Shown piece after piece: positions 35,077-45,003 of a stretch of 64,000 bases of DNA (position 1 is the stretch's first letter; every line of letters starts with the position of its first letter). Position numbers and translations under genes: made by a program. Under the pieces are notes generated by a model, which was not told the DNA's origin, searched no databases, and saw only the letters and a list, made by a program, of their open reading frames with translations. Source of the DNA: Mesorhizobium plurifarium (GTDB taxonomy: Bacteria > Pseudomonadota > Alphaproteobacteria > Rhizobiales > Rhizobiaceae); contig CCNB01000006.1 in NCBI GenBank assembly GCA_000824785.1, positions 275,652 through 339,651 of the forward strand. The letters are read 5' to 3'.

Positions 35077-35337
35077 ATGACCAACCTCAAGCGTATCACC
35101 CTGGCCGCGGCTCTCATCGTCTCGGCTTTCGGCTCGGTCCCGGCGCCGGCCTTCGCGGGCATTCTGCCCGGCAGTGACGGCCCGATCTGCAAAGGCCAGG
35201 GCCCGTGCTCCCAACTGAAGGCCAACTGCAAGGGCACATATGTCGACGCCACCGATTCTTCGGGCACCGTCTATGGCAAATGCCGCCCGGCCACGGTTCA
35301 GGTCGACCAGAAGAGCAAGATCAAGCTCGCTCGCTGA
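35077..35337 (+). CDS. Small secreted cysteine-containing protein
   Basis: 86 aa and not recognised. Residues 1-28 form a signal peptide (cleavage near AFA-GI). The mature part is about 58 residues with four cysteines (ICKGQGPC, ANCKG, GKCRP), which could form two disulfides, and a basic end. AAGGAA about 9 nt upstream supports ATG 35077. A strong hairpin follows the stop. It is probably periplasmic or extracellular. Confidence 0.65.
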   Translation: MTNLKRITLAAALIVSAFGSVPAPAFAGILPGSDGPICKGQGPCSQLKANCKGTYVDATDSSGTVYGKCRPATVQVDQKSKIKLAR

Positions 35338-35350
35338 TCCCACCCGCGGC

Positions 35351-35389
35351 ATGGAAATGGCGGCCGCATTTTGCGGCCGCCATTTCCAT
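35351..35389. terminator. Strong bidirectional hairpin between convergent genes
   Basis: A perfect 18-bp stem (35351-35368 with 35372-35389) and a TTT loop lie between the convergent ends of the small secreted gene and the DUF883-like gene. There is no clear U-tract on either side, but position and stability fit a shared terminator. Confidence 0.7.
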
Positions 35390-35404
35390 AGCGATTCCAA
35401 AGGA

Positions 35405-35707
35405 TCAGCGGCGGCTGATGAGAAGACCGGCAAGCAATCCGACCACGACAAGGCCGACGGCGGCGGTGGTCGCCGGATGATCGCGCGCCGTACGCTCGAT
35501 CGCCCTGCCCCTGCGCCTTATTGCCGGCAACGCCTCGTGGAGGCGATCGGCAAGGTGCGAATAGTAGCCGGACGCCGCCTCGCGGCCATCCTCGTAATAG
35601 GCGTCACCGCGTCTAGCCAAAACTTTCTTGAGATCGTGCAACTGCCGCGAAAGCACCGCGACTTGGCTGTCGATATCAAGGTCGGAGAGGGTCGAAAACG
35701 ATGCCAT
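35405..35707 (-). CDS. Small DUF883/ElaB-like membrane protein
   Basis: 100 aa. An N-terminal amphipathic helical region (DSQVAVLSRQLHDLKKVLA) is followed by a basic stretch (RRRGRAIERTARDHP) and a C-terminal membrane segment (TAAVGLVVVGLLAGLLI) ending in SRR. This layout matches ElaB/YqjD-type tail-anchored proteins linked in enterics to ribosome association and stress. Assignment is by architecture only. It is convergent with the secreted gene across the strong hairpin. Confidence 0.6.
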   Translation of the reverse strand: MASFSTLSDLDIDSQVAVLSRQLHDLKKVLARRGDAYYEDGREAASGYYSHLADRLHEALPAIRRRGRAIERTARDHPATTAAVGLVVVGLLAGLLISRR

Positions 35708-35804
35708 GCTGCTTATTGTCCTTCTCTTCGAGAAGGCCTAACGCGCGGACGACGAGCCAGTTCCGGCGGGCCGACCGCGCGGCATCAAGTCGAAGATGAC
35801 CCGT

Positions 35805-36344
35805 TCAACGAACCTGGTCGAGCAGGCGCTTGCATTCCAGCAAGTCGAACAACGCCTCCTGCAGCAAGGCACGATTGTCACGCGACAATTTCGAAGAGTC
35901 GGGCTGAACCGGACCTTCGTCGTCGCTCTTGCCAAGGCCGAAGAAACGGCGGCTGGGCTTGACCTTCGGCTGGCCGACCAGCGCGTCCTCGTCGCCGCGC
36001 GGCTGGGCGGCCGCCGTCAGCGGCACCTGCTCGGCCTGGCGGCGCTGGGCGATCGCCTCCACTGCGGCCATGTCGCCATTGCCGATGGCGACCAGAAAAT
36101 GATTGCCGTTCTCGCGCAACAGCTTCTGCACGCCTTTGATCGTATAGCCCTGATCGTAGAGCATATGCCTGATGCCCTTGATCAGCTCAACGTCCTGCGG
36201 CCGGTAGTAGCGCCGGCCGCCGCCGCGCTTCATCGGCTTGATCTGGGTGAAGCGCGTCTCCCAGAAACGCAGCACGTGCTGCGGCAGGTCGAGGTCTTCC
36301 GCGACTTCGCTGATGGTGCGGAAAGCGTCGGGGCTCTTGTCCAT
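35805..36344 (-). CDS. MerR-family transcriptional regulator
   Basis: 179-aa regulator with an N-terminal MerR winged helix ([25 protein letters not shown], then [12 protein letters not shown]) and a C-terminal helical part with no metal-binding cysteines. GGAGG upstream supports ATG 36344. It follows ihfA by 132 bp at the end of the plsX-fabH-ihfA run, an arrangement that is standard in alphaproteobacteria. Its target is unknown. Confidence 0.88.
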   Translation of the reverse strand: MDKSPDAFRTISEVAEDLDLPQHVLRFWETRFTQIKPMKRGGGRRYYRPQDVELIKGIRHMLYDQGYTIKGVQKLLRENGNHFLVAIGNGDMAAVEAIAQRRQAEQVPLTAAAQPRGDEDALVGQPKVKPSRRFFGLGKSDDEGPVQPDSSKLSRDNRALLQEALFDLLECKRLLDQVR

Positions 36345-36476
36345 GGGCCAATCCTCCACACTGGACCACAATCCGGCGCATGATGCCGAATCGCGCCTTA
36401 TTTCAGCGATTTATGAAACGATATTCAAGCCCAGCGTCAAAACGGCCGGCGGTTTTCAACCGCATTCGCCAGCAAA

Positions 36477-36800
36477 TTACTTGCCGCCCTTGCCCTTGCT
36501 GTTCTGGTGCGAACGCAGGATCCGGTTCTTGAGCACGTTCGAGGATTTGAACGTCATCACCCGGCGCGGCAGGATCGGCACTTCCTCACCCGTCTTGGGG
36601 TTGCGGCCGATGCGCTCGTTCTTGGAGCGGACATGGAAGGTGGCGAAGGAAGACAGCTTCACCGTCTCGCCGCGAACGATGGCTTCGCAGATTTCATCCA
36701 GGACGGCCTCGACGAGCTCGGCCGATTCAGTTCGCGACAAGCCAACCTTCCGATAAACGGCTTCAGCAAGGTCGGCACGCGTAAGTGTCTTTCCCCCCAT
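36477..36800 (-). CDS. ihfA: Integration host factor alpha subunit
   Basis: 107-aa DNA-bending protein, partner of IhfB. The HU/IHF fold is complete: [19 protein letters not shown] at the start, the [14 protein letters not shown] beta region and the [13 protein letters not shown] arm with the intercalating proline. A lysine-rich tail follows. It is 103 bp after fabH on the same strand, in the conserved order plsX-fabH-ihfA-merR. Confidence 0.95.
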   Translation of the reverse strand: MGGKTLTRADLAEAVYRKVGLSRTESAELVEAVLDEICEAIVRGETVKLSSFATFHVRSKNERIGRNPKTGEEVPILPRRVMTFKSSNVLKNRILRSHQNSKGKGGK

Positions 36801-36903
36801 GCGACCGTCCCATCTGCTCGCAAAACGTAAATCGATACAGGTAAAGGCAGAGCCTAAGTAATTGATCCGTCAAGGTCAAGAACCGAACCGGCGAGTTCGG
36901 CAC

Positions 36904-37875
36904 TTACCAGCGGAGCAACACCGCGCCCCAGGTGAAACCTCCACCCATCGCCTCGAGAAGCACAAGGTCGCCCTTCTTGATGCGGCCGTCGGCGACGGCC
37001 ACCGAGAGAGCGAGCGGCACCGATGCAGCCGAGGTGTTACCGTGTAAATCGACGGTGACCACCACTTTCTCTTCGGCAATCCCGAGCTTCTTGGCGGAAG
37101 CGTCAATAATCCGTTTATTGGCCTGATGCGGCACGAACCAGTCGAGGTCCTGCGCCGTTATGCCGGCCTCGCCGAAGGTCGCCTCGATGACGTCGGTGAT
37201 CATGCCGACCGCATGCTTGAACACTTCACGGCCTTCCATCCTGAGATGACCGACGGTTCCGGTCGTCGAAGGGCCGCCGTCGACGAAGAGCTTGTCCTTG
37301 TGCGCGCCGTCCGAGCGCAGGCTAGCCGCCAAGACGCCGCGATCTGTGATCGCGCCCGCGCCCTCTTCCGCCTCGAGAACCAGCGCGCCGGCGCCGTCGC
37401 CGAACAGCACGCAGGTCGAACGGTCGCTCCAGTCGAGGATGCGCGAGAATGTTTCCGAGCCGATCACCAGGACGCGTTTGGCGAGGCCGCCGCGGATATA
37501 AAGGTCGGCGGTGGCGACCGCATAAACGAAGCCCGAGCAGACGGCCTGCATGTCGAAGGCGAAGCCGTGATGCATGCCGAGGCGGTTCTGGATTTCAACA
37601 GCCGTCGCCGGGAACGTGTTGTTCGGCGTCGAGGTCGCCAGGATGATGAGGTCGATATCGGCGGGCGTCATGCCGGCGCTGTCGAGCGCGGCGCGCGCCG
37701 CCGCCTCTCCGAGCGAGGCTGTCGTCTCGTCGTCGGCCGCGACGTGGCGCTGGCGAATGCCGGTGCGCTGGACGATCCACTCGTCGGAGGTCTCGACCAT
37801 GCCTTCGAAGTCGGCATTCTTCATGATGCGGCGGGGCAGCGCGGCACCGTTGCCGCGCACGACTGATCTGATCAA
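36904..37875 (-). CDS. fabH: Beta-ketoacyl-ACP synthase III
   Basis: 323-aa condensing enzyme that starts fatty-acid synthesis by joining acetyl-CoA to malonyl-ACP. The catalytic triad is visible: Cys in AVCSGFVYA, His in [10 protein letters not shown] and Asn in GNTSAASVP. Translation appears to start at TTG 37875, with AGGA about 9 nt upstream; the alternative GTG at codon 6 lacks this spacing. The gene begins 9 bp after plsX. Confidence 0.95.
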   Translation of the reverse strand: MIRSVVRGNGAALPRRIMKNADFEGMVETSDEWIVQRTGIRQRHVAADDETTASLGEAAARAALDSAGMTPADIDLIILATSTPNNTFPATAVEIQNRLGMHHGFAFDMQAVCSGFVYAVATADLYIRGGLAKRVLVIGSETFSRILDWSDRSTCVLFGDGAGALVLEAEEGAGAITDRGVLAASLRSDGAHKDKLFVDGGPSTTGTVGHLRMEGREVFKHAVGMITDVIEATFGEAGITAQDLDWFVPHQANKRIIDASAKKLGIAEEKVVVTVDLHGNTSAASVPLALSVAVADGRIKKGDLVLLEAMGGGFTWGAVLLRW

Positions 37876-37884
37876 GGCTCGTTC

Positions 37885-38955
37885 CTATTCCTCGGCGTCG
37901 GCGGCGACACCGGATTTCCTGTTTGCCTGCGCAGTCGGGTTGCGCGCATGGAACAGATCGAGGTCGGCCTCGATCCGGTCAAGCAGATTGTTGCGCACCA
38001 TGTCGTAGCCGAGCTCGATGGCGGCCGCAAAACCATCCGAATCGGCGCCGCCATGGCTCTTCACCACGATGCCGTTCAAGCCCAGGAAGACGCCGCCATT
38101 GGAGCGACCGACATCCATCTTCTCGCGCAGCCTGTCGAAGGCGCCCTTGGCGAAGACGTAGCCGATCTTGGCCATGAGCGTGCGGCTCATGGCGGCGCGC
38201 AGATAGCCGGCGATCTGCCTTGCCGTGCCTTCCGCCGTCTTGAGCGCGATGTTGCCGGCAAAGCCCTCGGTGACCACCACGTCGACCGTGCCCTTGCCGA
38301 TATCGTCGCCCTCGACGAAGCCGCGATAATTCATCGAGGCCAGATTGGCCTCGCGCAGCATGCGGCCGGCTTCCTTGACCTCTTCCTGGCCCTTGATCTC
38401 CTCGACGCCGACATTGAGCAGGCCGACGCTCGGCCGCTCGACACCGAACACCGAACGCGCCATGCCGGTGCCCAGAATGGCGAAATCGATAAGCTGATGC
38501 GCATCGGCGCCGATGGTGGCGCCGACATCGAGCACCACGCTTTCACCGCGCGTCGTCGGCCAGAGCGCCGCGATCGCCGGGCGTTCGATCGTGGCCATCG
38601 TGCGCAGGCAGAATTTCGACATCGCCATCAGCGCGCCGGTATTGCCGGCCGAGATGCAGGCCTGCGCGCCGCCGCTCTTGACCGCCTCGACGGCCTTCCA
38701 CATCGACGACTTCCAGCGACCATGGCGCAGGGCCTGGCTCGGCTTGTCGTCCATACGCACGGCGACCTCGCAATGAACGAACTCGCTCACCTCGCCGAGT
38801 TTCGGGAACTTGGCGAGCTCAGGACGCACCACGTCCTCGCGACCGTAGATGACGAAGCGGATGTCAGGACGGCGGATGGCGACGGTCATCAGCGCCGGGA
38901 TGACCACGCTCGGTCCGTGATCGCCGCCCATGGCATCGATGGAAATCCTGATCAC
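37885..38955 (-). CDS. plsX: Phosphate acyltransferase PlsX
   Basis: 356-aa soluble enzyme that makes acyl-phosphate from acyl-ACP for phospholipid synthesis. The N-terminal motif [16 protein letters not shown] and the internal motifs [12 protein letters not shown] and [11 protein letters not shown] are typical. The start is GTG 38955. It heads the plsX-fabH pair, 130 bp after yceD. Confidence 0.95.
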   Translation of the reverse strand: MIRISIDAMGGDHGPSVVIPALMTVAIRRPDIRFVIYGREDVVRPELAKFPKLGEVSEFVHCEVAVRMDDKPSQALRHGRWKSSMWKAVEAVKSGGAQACISAGNTGALMAMSKFCLRTMATIERPAIAALWPTTRGESVVLDVGATIGADAHQLIDFAILGTGMARSVFGVERPSVGLLNVGVEEIKGQEEVKEAGRMLREANLASMNYRGFVEGDDIGKGTVDVVVTEGFAGNIALKTAEGTARQIAGYLRAAMSRTLMAKIGYVFAKGAFDRLREKMDVGRSNGGVFLGLNGIVVKSHGGADSDGFAAAIELGYDMVRNNLLDRIEADLDLFHARNPTAQANRKSGVAADAEE

Positions 38956-39085
38956 GTAGTGTTTTTCTCACGGTTTGCCTGGCTTGCGGCGGACGCCTGC
39001 CGAGGTGAGGGGGCTCGCGAAGGTTCGGCGAAAATAGCGGTTTTGCGCCTGCGCACAACCAACTTTTCCAAAATCCGGACCACTC

Positions 39086-39634
39086 TCAGGATTTTCCAAG
39101 CAGCGAACGCAGCTTTTTCTGGAATTCGCTTTCCTCCGGCTGATCGTCGCCGGCGACGTCGAGCGAGGCTCCAGGCTTGCGCGGATAGGGGTCGATCGCC
39201 AGGCCGAAAAACTGTTCGGCCAGCGCGCCGACGTCGATGGTGTCGCCGGAAAATGTCTCCGGACTGTCCGGCCCGTCGGCGTCGAGGATGATTTCGCCTC
39301 CGCCCTCGAAACCTTCGCGCCCAAGCTTCGACTGCTCGGGCAGAAACAGCGCCTCGACAGACTCGTCGATATGCGCAGCGATCGGATCCAGGGTGACGAT
39401 GCAAGCTTGCGTGATGTCGGCCTCGACGCGGCCGGTGACCTTGACGCCATTGCGCTTCCAGGAGGCCACGAGCAGCTCGGCGCGATAGCTTTCGACCGAA
39501 AGCAGGTCATATTCGGCGGCGAGCGCCTCACGCTGGCGCTCATCGGCCTCGATAACGACAGGCAGGCCCTTTTGCGGCAGCCGCGCGACATTAGCGACAA
39601 AGGACACAGGGCTGCGCAATTCGGCGTCTTTCAT
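39086..39634 (-). CDS. yceD: YceD/DUF177-family protein
   Basis: 182-aa member of the DUF177 family (linked to ribosomal RNA accumulation in plants and E. coli). A central TGRVEADITQACIVTLDPI motif carries the family cysteine, and an acidic C-terminus (DPYPRKPGASLDV) is typical of alphaproteobacterial versions. The start at 39634 has AAGGAGG 7 nt upstream. The gene is 11 bp after the chaperone gene and before plsX, the usual order, though rpmF is absent between yceD and plsX. Confidence 0.85.
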   Translation of the reverse strand: MKDAELRSPVSFVANVARLPQKGLPVVIEADERQREALAAEYDLLSVESYRAELLVASWKRNGVKVTGRVEADITQACIVTLDPIAAHIDESVEALFLPEQSKLGREGFEGGGEIILDADGPDSPETFSGDTIDVGALAEQFFGLAIDPYPRKPGASLDVAGDDQPEESEFQKKLRSLLGKS

Positions 39635-39645
39635 CACGGCCTCCT

Positions 39646-40188
39646 TCACACGCCGCCCGCGGCCGGGAACGCGGCGGTGCCGGCGACGATCGATTCGGTC
39701 GGCTGCGCGGCAAGCTTTTGGCAAGCCTCGCAGACATAATCCGCCAGCAGCGGCGCCTGTGGCCAGGAACCGGCGTCCGGCCTGACGTTGCGGGTGAGCG
39801 CCGCCGCAAGCGCCACCCGATCGTCCTGCCTGAGCGCGTCGTCATAAGCGGCCGTGCGGCCATAAAACATCTTTGCCAGCTTCTTCATGCGCTTGGGCAC
39901 GCCGACATCGCTGATGCCGAGCTCGCGCAGCGAATGCTCGACATCGAGAAAGAACTCATCGATCAGCACTTGCGCGACCTCGGCGGCCACACCTTGCTCG
40001 CCATGCAGCCGGTGCTGGACGAGATACATGTGCAGCGACAGCATCTCGAAGCGGCCGAGCGGCGTATCCGGCACATTCCAGTCGGAATAAAACACCGTTT
40101 GCCGCGCCGCTGCCACGATTTGTGCGTAGAGCGCGTCGGTGATAGCGCGGTTGGCATTGCGTTCGCGGCCAAAAAGGCGCTGGAACAT
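39646..40188 (-). CDS. Ubiquinol-cytochrome c chaperone family protein (CBP3-like)
   Basis: 180-aa protein of the CBP3/UQCC family, which helps assemble cytochrome b of the bc1 complex. Family features include FYSDWNVPDTPLGRFEML and a central FLDVEHSLRELGISDVGVPKRMK stretch (split motif). The start at 40188 gives the conserved MFQRLFGRE opening. It is divergent from bamE and 11 bp upstream of yceD. Confidence 0.82.
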   Translation of the reverse strand: MFQRLFGRERNANRAITDALYAQIVAAARQTVFYSDWNVPDTPLGRFEMLSLHMYLVQHRLHGEQGVAAEVAQVLIDEFFLDVEHSLRELGISDVGVPKRMKKLAKMFYGRTAAYDDALRQDDRVALAAALTRNVRPDAGSWPQAPLLADYVCEACQKLAAQPTESIVAGTAAFPAAGGV

Positions 40189-40305
40189 TGAGGGCGGTCT
40201 CCCGGGGACCTGTTGTTTGATTAGGCCTTGTTGCATCGGCGTCGAAGCTGGTTTACCGGTTTTGCGGCCCAGCGCAAGTTGCGGGGATGTGATGGAGAAT
40301 TGTTG

Positions 40306-40830
40306 TTGGGTGCGCTGAAATTCAAGTCGTTCTTTGCGCCCGCCCCGGTGGGCGTGGCCTCGCTGCTGGTCGTGGTATCAGCGCTTTCCGCCTGCAATTC
40401 CTCCAAGATGTTCGGCGACCTCCATCCAAGCGAGACGCTGACGAAAGGCTACGTCATCGACCAGCAGGCGATCGATTCGGTGCCGGTCGGGTCGAGTCGC
40501 GAACAGGTGCTTCTGGCGCTGGGCACGCCATCGACGACGGCGACCTTCGACAACGAGGCCTTCTACTACATCTCGCAAACGCGCAAGCGCTATGTCGCCT
40601 TCGACAACCCCCGCATCGTCGACCAGCATGTGCTGGCGGTCTATTTCGGCGCCGACGGCCGCGTCACCCAGATCGCCAATTACGGCCTCAAGGACGGCAA
40701 GATCTTCGACTTCATCTCGAGGACGACGCCGACCGGCGGCAAGGACCAGAACTTCCTCAGCCAGATCATCAGCGGCGCGAGCAAGCTGGCGCCCGGCATT
40801 CCCGGCGGCGGCAGCGGCGGCACGCCCTGA
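40306..40830 (+). CDS. bamE: Outer membrane assembly lipoprotein BamE
   Basis: About 174-aa SmpA/OmlA lipoprotein of the BAM complex that inserts outer-membrane beta-barrels. It has a signal peptide with lipobox LSAC near residue 29, followed by the SmpA domain (GSSREQVLLALGTPS, YYISQTRKRYVAF). No ATG fits; three successive TTG codons (40300, 40303, 40306) follow a GGAG, and the third has the best 8-nt spacing. A Gly-rich tail ends the protein. A terminator follows 38 bp later. Confidence 0.88.
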   Translation: MGALKFKSFFAPAPVGVASLLVVVSALSACNSSKMFGDLHPSETLTKGYVIDQQAIDSVPVGSSREQVLLALGTPSTTATFDNEAFYYISQTRKRYVAFDNPRIVDQHVLAVYFGADGRVTQIANYGLKDGKIFDFISRTTPTGGKDQNFLSQIISGASKLAPGIPGGGSGGTP

Positions 40831-40868
40831 GTTTACCCTTCCGGTCGATCTGCTGCAGCTCAAAACAG

Positions 40869-40900
40869 AACCCGTGAGGTCGCTCTCACGGGTTTTTGTT
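40869..40900 (+). terminator. Rho-independent terminator after bamE
   Basis: A 10-bp stem, AACCCGTGAG with CTCACGGGTT, has a 6-nt loop and is followed by TTTGTT on the plus strand. It lies 38 bp after the bamE stop. Confidence 0.88.
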
Positions 40901-40975
40901 TGGCCATGGCCTGGCTTAGCTTGCCAGCTCGATAGTAAAATCCTATCAAGCCGACCGGGTTCGGGGGAACTTGAA

Positions 40976-41521
40976 ATGATCGGCGACGAGCGCGCAGAAC
41001 CGGAAGGTTGGATGGCCACGGGCACACCCGACCAGCCAACCGTAACGTCCGACTGGCTTGCGATCGCCCCTCCGGCAATCGAGGGCGTCCGGATCAAGGA
41101 AATCAGATCCGTCGCGACGTCCAACGGCTACCTGACAGAGATCTTTCGCGAGGAATGGGCGCTCGACCAGTCGCCGGTCGGGCAAGTGTTCCAACGCACG
41201 ATGTATCCGGGCGCCGTGACGGGCTGGCACGCGCATGCCGTGACCCTAGACCGTTTGTTCTGCTGCGCCGGCAGCGTGCGAATATCGCTTTTCGATGGGC
41301 GCAAGGCCTCGCCCAGTTTCGGCACGGTCTGGCACAAGATCATCGGCGCCTCGCGCCCGGCAATCGTCACCATTCCGCCCGGTGTCTGGCACGGCGTGGT
41401 CGCGCTCGGACCGGAGACGGCGTTGCTGCTCAACCTCGTCGACAAGGCCTACGCCTCTGACGCGCCCGATCATTGGCGGCTGCCACCCGATACGGAACAG
41501 ATCCCCTACAAGCTGGTATAG
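40976..41521 (+). CDS. RmlC-like cupin (dTDP-4-dehydrorhamnose 3,5-epimerase family)
   Basis: 181-aa cupin. The RmlC-type features are EIFREEW near residue 58, a GWHAH metal/active-site region, and PPGVWHGVVALGPE late in the fold. It could epimerise a nucleotide-keto-sugar, but without RmlA/B/D neighbours it may be a divergent family member. GGGGGA about 9 nt upstream supports ATG 40976. It is one base from the GT2 gene, so the two are an operon, starting just after the bamE terminator. Confidence 0.75.
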   Translation: MIGDERAEPEGWMATGTPDQPTVTSDWLAIAPPAIEGVRIKEIRSVATSNGYLTEIFREEWALDQSPVGQVFQRTMYPGAVTGWHAHAVTLDRLFCCAGSVRISLFDGRKASPSFGTVWHKIIGASRPAIVTIPPGVWHGVVALGPETALLLNLVDKAYASDAPDHWRLPPDTEQIPYKLV

Positions 41522-41522
41522 C

Positions 41523-42512
41523 GTGGAACCGGCCGGCCCCCGCGCGTCAATCGGACGGCTCGAACCGTTGGTTTCGGTCGTCATCGCGACGCATAATCGC
41601 CCGGCGGCGCTGCGCCAGGCGCTGAAGAGCCTCCTGGCCCAGACGATGCCGAACTGGGAGGCGATCGTCATCGGCGACGCGTGTCGGGCGGACACCGCCG
41701 CAGTAGTCGCCGCATTCGAAGACGCCCGCATCTCCTATGTCGATCTTCCGGTGAATTTCGGCGAGCAGTCGGGGCCTAACAATATCGGCTTTGCCCGCGC
41801 CAGCGGACGCTTCATTGCCATCTTGAACCATGACGATCTCTGGTTTCCCGACCATCTGGCGTCCATGTGCGGCTGGATCGACGCCACCAGCGCCGATGTG
41901 GTCCTCGCACGGGGCGCGGCCGTCGTATCGACCGAGAGCAAAGGCTCCAAGCACACCCTTCTCGGAAAGGGGCGCGGCGGCTTCTATGATCCCGTCATCA
42001 CGGTGGGATACGGTTCGACGCAAATGATCCGGCGGAGCTCGCTGCCAAGGCTCGGGCCATGGCGTCCGGCAAGCCAGTGCGTCTGCGAGAGTTCCCAGGA
42101 CTGGCTATTTCGCGCCTGGCGCAAGGGGGCGCGGATCGCGACGATGCCGCATCTGACGGTGCTTATGCTGCATTCGGGCGCGCGCGAAGGCAGCTATGTC
42201 CACGACGCAGCCTGGGAGCAGGAAGAATTGCTGGAAGCAATGAGCGCGCCGGACGCACTGCGCGTCAGGATTCTCGGCAACGCCGAGGAACCTGCCCTGC
42301 CAAGCCGCTCCCGTTACCTCAGGCGCAGGCTGCTGGCTGCCCTCGGCATGCATCCGCGAGCGCGTTCCTTCCGTCGCCATTATCGCCGCGGCACGCTCGT
42401 TGCCATGCTGCGCCAGACACGCGGCTTGCCGCCAATGCCCGAGCGAGAACCAGACGCCGACGAATTGCTGGCCCGCTATCGCCATGGCAGCGAAAGGCGG
42501 GAAGCCGACTGA
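41523..42512 (+). CDS. Glycosyltransferase family 2 protein
   Basis: About 329-aa GT-A fold glycosyltransferase. The opening is LVSVVIATHNRPAALRQAL, and the metal-binding motif is LNHDDLW. A basic, arginine-rich C-terminal part (LPSRSRYLRRRLLAALG) follows. The GTG start lies one base after the cupin stop. With the cupin it forms a small sugar-modifying unit bounded by terminators on both sides. The glycan acceptor is unknown. Confidence 0.85.
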   Translation: MEPAGPRASIGRLEPLVSVVIATHNRPAALRQALKSLLAQTMPNWEAIVIGDACRADTAAVVAAFEDARISYVDLPVNFGEQSGPNNIGFARASGRFIAILNHDDLWFPDHLASMCGWIDATSADVVLARGAAVVSTESKGSKHTLLGKGRGGFYDPVITVGYGSTQMIRRSSLPRLGPWRPASQCVCESSQDWLFRAWRKGARIATMPHLTVLMLHSGAREGSYVHDAAWEQEELLEAMSAPDALRVRILGNAEEPALPSRSRYLRRRLLAALGMHPRARSFRRHYRRGTLVAMLRQTRGLPPMPEREPDADELLARYRHGSERREAD

Positions 42513-42554
42513 GTGCCCGCCGGGACGCGGAATGCATGATGTCATGCCGAAAAG

Positions 42555-42586
42555 CAAAGCCCGCGGGATCGCTCCCGCGGGCTTTG
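42555..42586. terminator. Bidirectional terminator between the GT2 gene and hppA
   Basis: A perfect 14-bp stem (42555-42568 with 42573-42586), GC-rich in the middle with CAAAG/CTTTG ends and a 4-nt loop, lies between two convergent genes. The AAA/TTT ends give short U-runs both ways. Confidence 0.82.
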
Positions 42587-42606
42587 TCCTGCAATCTCCG
42601 CCGCGA

Positions 42607-44748
42607 TCAGCCGTGCGCGAGCACGGCGAGCAGAAGCAGCGCGACAATGTTGGTGATCTTGATCGCCGGATTGACGGCCGGGCCGGCGGTGTCCTTGTAG
42701 GGATCGCCGACGGTGTCGCCGGTGACCGAGGCCTTGTGCGCCTCGGAACCCTTCAGGTGCTTGACGCCGGCCTTGTCGGTGAAGCCGTCCTCGAACGACT
42801 TCTTGGCGTTGTCCCAGGCGCCGCCGCCGGAGGTCATCGAGATGGCAACGAAGAGGCCATTGACGATGACGCCGAGCAGCGAGGCGCCGAGCGCCGCGAA
42901 GGCCGAAGCCTTCGAGCCCGAGATCAGGAACACGCCGAAATAGACGACGAGCGGCGCCAGCACCGGCAGCAGCGACGGGATGATCATTTCCCGGATCGCG
43001 GCCCTGGTCAGGATGTCGACCGCGCGCGCATAATTCGGCTTCGAGGTACCGGCCATGATGCCCTTATCCTCGCGGAACTGCTTGCGCACTTCCTCGACGA
43101 TGGAACCCGCGGCGCGGCCGACGGCGGTCATCGCGATGCCGCCGAAAAGATAAGGGATCAGGCCGCCGAAGATGAGGCCGGCGACGACATATGGATTGGA
43201 CAGGTCGAAGGAGATCTCGCCCATGCCCTGGAAGTAGGGGTACTTGTCGCCATTGGCGGCGAAGAACCGGAGATCGTTCGAGTAGGCCGCGAACAGCACC
43301 AGCGCGCCAAGGCCGGCCGAGCCGATGGCATAGCCCTTGGTCACCGCCTTGGTGGTGTTGCCGACCGCGTCGAGCGCGTCGGTGGAGTGGCGCACTTCCT
43401 TGGGCAGGCCGGCCATTTCGGCAATGCCGCCGGCATTGTCCGTGACCGGGCCGAAGGCATCGAGCGCGACGATCATGCCGGCAAGGCCGAGCATGGTGGT
43501 GACGGCGATCGCGGTGCCGAACAGGCCGCCGAGCTGGTAGGTGGCGATGATGCCGCCGACGATGACGATGGCGGGCAGCGCCGTCGATTCGAGCGAGACC
43601 GCAAGGCCCTGGATCACGTTGGTGCCGTGGCCGGTGACCGACGCCTGGGCGATCGAGTTCACCGGGCGCTTGTTGGTGCCGGTGTAGTATTCGGTGATCA
43701 CCACGATCAAACCGGTCACCAGCAGACCGATCAGGCCGCAGATGAACAGGTTCTTGCCGGTGATGGCGACGCCGGCAACGGTGCCGACCTCGCCCCAGCC
43801 GACCGTGGCGGAGGTGGCGGCGGCAAGACCGACGATCGACAGCAGGCCGGTGACGATCAGGCCCTTGTAGAGAGCGCCCATGATCGAGCCGTTGGAGCCC
43901 AGCTTGACGAAGAAGGTGCCGACGATCGAGGTCAGGATGCAGGCGCCGCAGATGGCGAGCGGATAGAGCATGGCCGCGCCGAGAGCCGCAGTGCCACCGA
44001 AGAAGATGGCGGCCAGAACCATGGTGGCGACGACCGTCACCGCATAGGTCTCGAACAGGTCGGCGGCCATGCCGGCGCAATCGCCGACATTGTCGCCGAC
44101 ATTGTCGGCGATGGTGGCCGGGTTGCGTGGATCGTCCTCGGGAATACCGGCCTCTACCTTGCCGACGAGGTCGCCGCCGACATCCGCACCCTTGGTGAAG
44201 ATGCCGCCGCCGAGACGGGCGAAGATCGAGATCAGCGACGCGCCGAAGCCGAGCGAGACCAGCGAGTCGATGACGACGCGATCATTCGGCTGCAGGCCCA
44301 TCGGGCCGGTGAGGATGGCGTAGTAGATCGAGACGCCGAGCAGCGCCAGGCCCGCGACCAGCAGGCCGGTGATGGCGCCGGACTTGAAGGCGATGTCGAG
44401 GCCGGCGGCAAGGCTGTTCGATGCGGCCTGCGCGGTGCGAACATTGGCGCGCACCGAGACATGCATGCCGATGAAGCCGGCGGCGCCCGAAAGCACGGCG
44501 CCGATCAGGAAACCGATCGCGGAGGTTATGGAGAGCAGCCACCAGGCGAGCAGGAGCACGACGATGCCGACGACGGCGATGGTGGTGTACTGGCGCGCCA
44601 GATAGGCCTGGGCGCCTTCGCGGATGGCCGCGGAGATTTCCTGCATGCGCTGATTGCCCTGATCGGACGCAAGGACCGAACGTGTCGCCCAGATGGCGTA
44701 AAGGACTGAAAGCAAGCCGCAGGCGATGACGGCGGTAATGATGGTCAT
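42607..44748 (-). CDS. hppA: Membrane-bound proton-translocating pyrophosphatase (K+-independent)
   Basis: 713-aa inner-membrane enzyme with about 16 membrane segments that couples pyrophosphate hydrolysis to proton pumping. Substrate and metal motifs are intact ([20 protein letters not shown] split across the first part; [19 protein letters not shown] in the second). The potassium-dependence site reads GNTTKA (lysine), typical of the K+-independent class. The ATG at 44748 gives the standard MTIITAVIA start; the reading to 44874 is unsupported. A 255-bp upstream region should hold its promoter. Confidence 0.95.
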   Translation of the reverse strand: MTIITAVIACGLLSVLYAIWATRSVLASDQGNQRMQEISAAIREGAQAYLARQYTTIAVVGIVVLLLAWWLLSITSAIGFLIGAVLSGAAGFIGMHVSVRANVRTAQAASNSLAAGLDIAFKSGAITGLLVAGLALLGVSIYYAILTGPMGLQPNDRVVIDSLVSLGFGASLISIFARLGGGIFTKGADVGGDLVGKVEAGIPEDDPRNPATIADNVGDNVGDCAGMAADLFETYAVTVVATMVLAAIFFGGTAALGAAMLYPLAICGACILTSIVGTFFVKLGSNGSIMGALYKGLIVTGLLSIVGLAAATSATVGWGEVGTVAGVAITGKNLFICGLIGLLVTGLIVVITEYYTGTNKRPVNSIAQASVTGHGTNVIQGLAVSLESTALPAIVIVGGIIATYQLGGLFGTAIAVTTMLGLAGMIVALDAFGPVTDNAGGIAEMAGLPKEVRHSTDALDAVGNTTKAVTKGYAIGSAGLGALVLFAAYSNDLRFFAANGDKYPYFQGMGEISFDLSNPYVVAGLIFGGLIPYLFGGIAMTAVGRAAGSIVEEVRKQFREDKGIMAGTSKPNYARAVDILTRAAIREMIIPSLLPVLAPLVVYFGVFLISGSKASAFAALGASLLGVIVNGLFVAISMTSGGGAWDNAKKSFEDGFTDKAGVKHLKGSEAHKASVTGDTVGDPYKDTAGPAVNPAIKITNIVALLLLAVLAHG

Positions 44749-45003
44749 TGCCGGATTTTCCTCGATTGTTGGCCCAAAAGAACCCCTCCCTGGGCCGTTG
44801 GAACGGAGATGCATGCCGCGCACGGAATCCACCCCTTGGCTGGGGTGTATGCGAAACAAGGCTTGGAACGTCAAGATATTGTTCGGTTTTTGCCCGGCTT
44901 TCGCCCAAAAGAAGAAGGCAGTAAACGTTGTGCCAGCACGGGCCTGGAATTAGATCGATTGAAATGACGCGAGGGCACCTTCGCCCAATCCGCCGACCTA
45001 GCG

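Noticed and set aside
34620..35267. Minus-strand frame of 215 codons in the gene-poor gap
   Set aside because: It runs through the repeat and the secreted-protein gene with no motif or ribosome site; considered non-coding.
42400..44709. 769-codon open frame opposite hppA
   Set aside because: Antisense to a fully conserved pyrophosphatase; composition is an Asp/Gly/Arg-rich shadow.
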